Of a stretch of DNA of 64,000 nt, positions 62,422-64,000 are shown in pieces (position 1 is the stretch's first letter; the number at the start of each line of letters is the position of its first letter). The notes below the pieces were generated by a model. That model searched no databases. It had not been told where the DNA came from and worked only from the letters and a program-made list of their open reading frames with translations. The stretch lies in contig QLIY01000044.1 of NCBI GenBank assembly GCA_003260075.1, positions 174,909 to 238,908 of the forward strand. The letters are read 5' to 3'. The DNA is from Phallusia mammillata. Taxonomy: Eukaryota; Chordata; Ascidiacea; Phlebobranchia; Ascidiidae. Both the position numbers and the translations under genes were made by a program.

Positions 62422-63954
62422 ATGCACATTCTAGCAAAAAATCCCCGCTAGTTTTCAGTAAATCTCCTAAGTTGCTATTCGTAACAAGAATAAGCTAAAC
62501 CAGCGCATGGAACTTAATTCACCCAGAGGGGGGGGGGGGGAAAAATATGGTGAAAATATGAATTTGCAAAACAATCAAAACTGTATTTTTTAAACAATTG
62601 AAAAATCCTCCATTGCCTAATGGAGACTTTGGACAATGTAGTCTATCCACAAACCTGTTGTTGAAGCTGTGGGGGGGGGGACTTCATTTGGCAACTGTGG
62701 TTTACAGTGACAATGAGCCCCAAATCTCAATAATAAAGGATGTCACTTTTCCAATTGTTTTTGTCACTAAGGCCCAAAAGATTTAACTTTATATTTCAGC
62801 AACAAGTCATTACCCCTCAACATCAGTAGTTAAAGAGCCTCTTCCCTCATCTGTGTCTTCTACAAACTTCTCTTTTACAATCACAGATGTTGGAACCGGT
62901 GTTGTATCAATAGTAGTGTGAAATATAGTTGCATCAACATCATCCCTCCATGAAACATCAGCTTTTTTCTTTACATAAAACACCCCATCAATTAGGAATC
63001 ATTGTTTCTAATTGCTTGTTATCACCGAAAACAATTATGTTTTAGTGTAGTTCACATAAACATAAATTTATATCTAGGATCAGCCCCATAGTATGCCAGT
63101 CAGATTGAAGGCATTACACTGAATCAGCCAATCATTAAGCGTTCCCAAAAGGCAAATTAGCGTGCCATGATTGTCAGTCCGCATAAATGCTTTGGGGATG
63201 ATACCAGAATTCAAGTTCATCTTAACTGATTACTGGCAGATCTGGCAATCCCCTACTATGAAGCTGACATGAGCAGCGTACGAGGAAGGCAACGATTTGA
63301 CTTTCGACAACCTCACCACTGAGCCTGTTTTGCCCAGTTGGCAAAGCATGAGTCCCGAACAGCTCTGTCATGGGTTCGAATTCCACCACAGCATACAACT
63401 TGCAATTTCGGAATGCTTAGTGATCGGCTGATTCGGTACATGCGCTATGAAGTATTAGTGTACTTTTTGTGCAACTATAATTTAGCACTTACTATTTGAG
63501 TGGATGTTGTTGGATACTCAACAAGTGTGTCTCCACCACAGGTAGAACTCAGCATTGACTCAGAATCAGCCATTCTAAACAAAAAGGTAAATTTATTTAA
63601 AATGCTACCTTAAAAAACAAACTAATTGTCTTCTACATGTAAAGTCTCTGTTGAAGCAAAGAAAAAGCTTTGTTTTACCGGAATTAATTCATTACCTGGA
63701 TTTTAATCTGGGCGACATCTTAAACTGTTTAACTTTGTGTCCACTTCTTGGAGAAGAAGATTTGGGTGAGCGACGGGGAGACCTTGAAGACCTATAATAC
63801 AATCCATATTGTTGCTACAGAAAACAACTACTAACATTTTTGCAGAATACCTTTTATCACAGGCTTGCCGTTTAGGATGCGAAGACTTGCAAGTCTGGCA
63901 TTTTATTTTCTCCCCAGCTGATCCTGTCTTTTGATCTTGTTGCAATTGTCGTAT
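48897..63954 (-). CDS. KIND-WH2-FNIII protein (5' part beyond right edge)
   Basis: Exons in phase from 61123 down: 61123-61013, 60269-60096, 59291-59191, 58744-58606, 58084-57926, 57125-56910, 55756-55556, 54896-54661, 52580-52390, about 52052-51771, 51151-51014, 49961-49890, 49183-48897. Upstream exons 63954-63851, 63791-63696 and 63574-63493 join each other in phase, but the links at 61563-61495, 61484-61328 and about 61269-61254 cross gap runs. The first exons hold a Cys/His motif (CQTCKSSHPKRQAC) and an SR-rich stretch. The KIND domain spans four exons: ISLE, EQELWSLCEQACLALK, RKDGMIRFQENIDPE, FIAPEVV, FGLSVTLWSAADF; it follows the KIND of PTPN13 and Spire. HENLMKEIQSGKELKKS is WH2-like. 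One FNIII domain (PTPPRALRAEIR to YKIHVHAVAALGES) crosses an intron. A Ser-rich tail ends RSKALLEQLKDELLM. KIND plus WH2 suggests actin nucleation, as in Spire, by inference only. Confidence 0.8.
50046..50310. repeat. Allelic-type duplication in a KIND-gene intron
   Basis: 50046-50172 and 50184-50310 flank exactly 10 G (50173-50182). There are few substitutions. Confidence 0.87.
50320..50504. mobile_element. hAT-like MITE (185 bp), 8-bp TSD
   Basis: The ends read AAGTGGTTCCCAACC and GGTTGGGAACCACTT. The flanks are TACTAAAC (50312-50319) and TAGTAAAC (50505-50512). Confidence 0.8.
50560..51023. repeat. Allelic-type duplication with two G runs, reaching an exon end
   Basis: Copy 1 (50560-50800) and copy 2 (about 50818-51023) flank 10 G (50801-50810). 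In copy 2 a second run (50917-50927, first G natural) replaces about 75 bp present in copy 1. Copy 1 ends inside the exon at 51151-51014; copy 2 continues through it. Confidence 0.87.
51300..51510. repeat. Dispersed repeat, relative of 3600-4460
   Basis: GGTTGGCTTAGCACATTTTGC, the ACATACACTATGACC block and GGCACATCTACATGACTATA match the element near 3600-4460, but here without the tandem array. Confidence 0.65.
51771..52052. repeat. Allelic-type duplication of one KIND-gene exon
   Basis: 51777-51903 and 51918-52044 are two versions of one exon around an 11-base G run (51904-51914, first G natural). Both encode SSPYQKETSKLHSQEAELAN. They differ at SEPVN versus SQPIN. The true exon should be about 138 bases; the apparent protein repeat is not genuine. 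Confidence 0.87.
53776..53878. mobile_element. hAT-like 5' end running into a 21-base G run
   Basis: CAGGGTTGTCCAAAGCCTCC looks like a hAT-type terminus. After about 80 bp the sequence becomes 21 G (53858-53878) and no matching 3' terminus follows. Probably an element interrupted by a gap. Confidence 0.5.
54399..54567. mobile_element. Full-length 169-bp hAT-like MITE, perfect 8-bp TSD
   Basis: It begins CAGGTTTTTTTTAAGG and ends CCTTAAAAAAACACTG. CCCATGAC is exact on both sides (54391-54398 and 54568-54575). This is the intact reference for the gapped copy at 27707-27831. It lies in the intron that splits the FNIII domain. Confidence 0.9.
56217..56372. repeat. Allelic-type duplication in a KIND-gene intron
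   Basis: 56217-56279 and 56311-56372 flank a 10-G run (56280-56289). Copy 2 is preceded by about 20 bp not in copy 1. Confidence 0.8.
56470..56865. repeat. Inverted duplication around a 13-base G run
   Basis: 56481-56515 is the inverse complement of about 56828-56862, and 56530-56595 is the inverse complement of about 56745-56803. The G run (56516-56528) replaces about 25 bp of the right arm. The arms differ slightly, like alleles, but one is flipped. About 150 bp separate them. Confidence 0.75.
58130..58460. repeat. Dispersed repeat, relative of 3600-4460
   Basis: GGAAGGGTGGCTTAGCACAT and TTATTTTATATTGGGGCC match the repeat near 3600. AAGTTATCCAAATTTCAT near 58410 is a decayed single unit of the 125-bp array. 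Confidence 0.65.
59449..59653. repeat. Allelic-type duplication in a KIND-gene intron
   Basis: 59449-59547 and 59560-59653 flank a 12-base G run, of which two G are natural (GCCCGG). The remainder is again 10. Confidence 0.85.
60413..60774. mobile_element. hAT-like MITE (362 bp), perfect 8-bp TSD
   Basis: The ends read CAGTGGTTTCCAACCTG and AGGTTGGGAACCACTG. ATATAGAT is exact on both sides (60405-60412 and 60775-60782). The interior GGGGTCCGTGAGATGG resembles the element at 25326. Confidence 0.88.
61895..62310 (+). mobile_element. tRNA-derived SINE copy
   Basis: GAGCCTGTTTAGCTCAGTTGG (A-box-like, near 62170) and GGGTTCAAATCCC (B-box, near 62221) sit about 50 bp apart, followed by a short tail. 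The upstream part carries GGATCAGCCCTGAAA and GAATCAGCCAATCATTA. It is about 75-80 percent similar by eye to the copy at 63075. It is not a functional tRNA gene because the acceptor stem does not close. Confidence 0.6.
62338..62420. other. 83-base G run (probable sized gap) after a hAT-like terminus
   Basis: CAGGGGTGTGCAACCCGCGGG, a hAT-type end, starts about 27 bp before the run. No matching right terminus follows. The run probably hides the rest of an element. Confidence 0.7.
63075..63475 (+). mobile_element. tRNA-derived SINE copy
   Basis: Diverged relative of 61895-62310 in the same orientation, with GAGCCTGTTTTGCCCAGTTGG and GGGTTCGAATTCC as box-like motifs. It lies in the intron upstream of the duplicated exon block. 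Confidence 0.6.
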
Positions 63955-64000
63955 CTATGCGAAAAAATCAACCTATAATAGTTTGTAATTTCTTGTTTTA

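Larger units (their letters stand above)
61130..62970. repeat. Rearranged allelic duplication of a KIND-gene exon block
   Basis: 61130-61484 recurs at 62541-62970. Both contain the exon encoding KKADVSWRDDVDATIF and the intron beside it. Both have a 10-G run at the same point (61270-61279 and 62671-62680). After it the second copy keeps about 90 bp that the first lacks. Further runs lie at 61485-61494, 61799-61808, 62338-62420 (83 G) and 62528-62540. Order and content here are unreliable. Confidence 0.75.

Noticed and set aside
5999..62680. G-quadruplex-driven recombination as cause of the duplications
   Set aside because: The fixed 10-base length, the C runs in one stretch only, and G runs replacing known sequence all fit gap filling better.

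Overview
The window looks like genomic DNA from an invertebrate chordate, most likely a tunicate. It is AT-rich, with spliced genes, short introns, many small DNA-transposon derivatives, and single genes where vertebrates have pairs (one TAB2/TAB3 type, one BACH1/BACH2 type, one TIE1/TIE2-type ectodomain). The taxon is inferred, not proven. Exon coordinates below were traced by hand from splice signals and reading-frame phase.

Layout. 1.4-10.2 kb, minus strand: a TAB2/TAB3-like adaptor (coiled coil plus NZF ubiquitin-binding finger; last exon not found). 12.2-12.9 kb, plus: an unrecognised 248-residue protein. 15.4-18.8 kb, plus: a complete eight-exon tetraspanin. 19.4-29.8 kb, minus: a complete receptor whose ectodomain follows vertebrate TIE (signal peptide, Ig, Ig, three TIE-type EGFs), then more EGF repeats, a cysteine-rich module, one membrane helix and a tail of about 26 residues with no kinase. 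23.1-26.0 kb, plus: an acidic protein nested in one intron of that receptor. 31.4-45.9 kb, plus: a complete 17-exon BACH-type BTB/CNC-bZIP transcription factor. 48.9-64 kb, minus: a large gene running off the right edge that encodes a KIND domain, a WH2-like motif and a C-terminal fibronectin III domain, a combination I do not know from any named family.

The genes do not form one pathway. TAB-like proteins act in TAK1/NF-kB signalling and BACH in haem and oxidative-stress control. TIE-like and tetraspanin proteins are at the cell surface. KIND-WH2 proteins suggest actin assembly.

The most pervasive oddity is about 38 pure G or C runs. Most are exactly 10 bases once natural neighbouring Gs are subtracted, and nearly all of those 10-base runs separate two almost identical copies of 60-400 bp that differ by about 2-4 percent. 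Longer runs (20-89 bases) mostly lack flanking copies and several lie inside transposon copies whose missing part can be inferred. The best explanation is gap placeholders written as G (C where the piece was flipped), with both alleles of a very heterozygous genome left side by side. Several exons are affected, so gene models across those points need care. The rest of the non-coding DNA is rich in hAT-like MITEs with 8-bp target duplications, a tRNA-derived SINE, a 125-bp tandem array and a 270-bp foldback.
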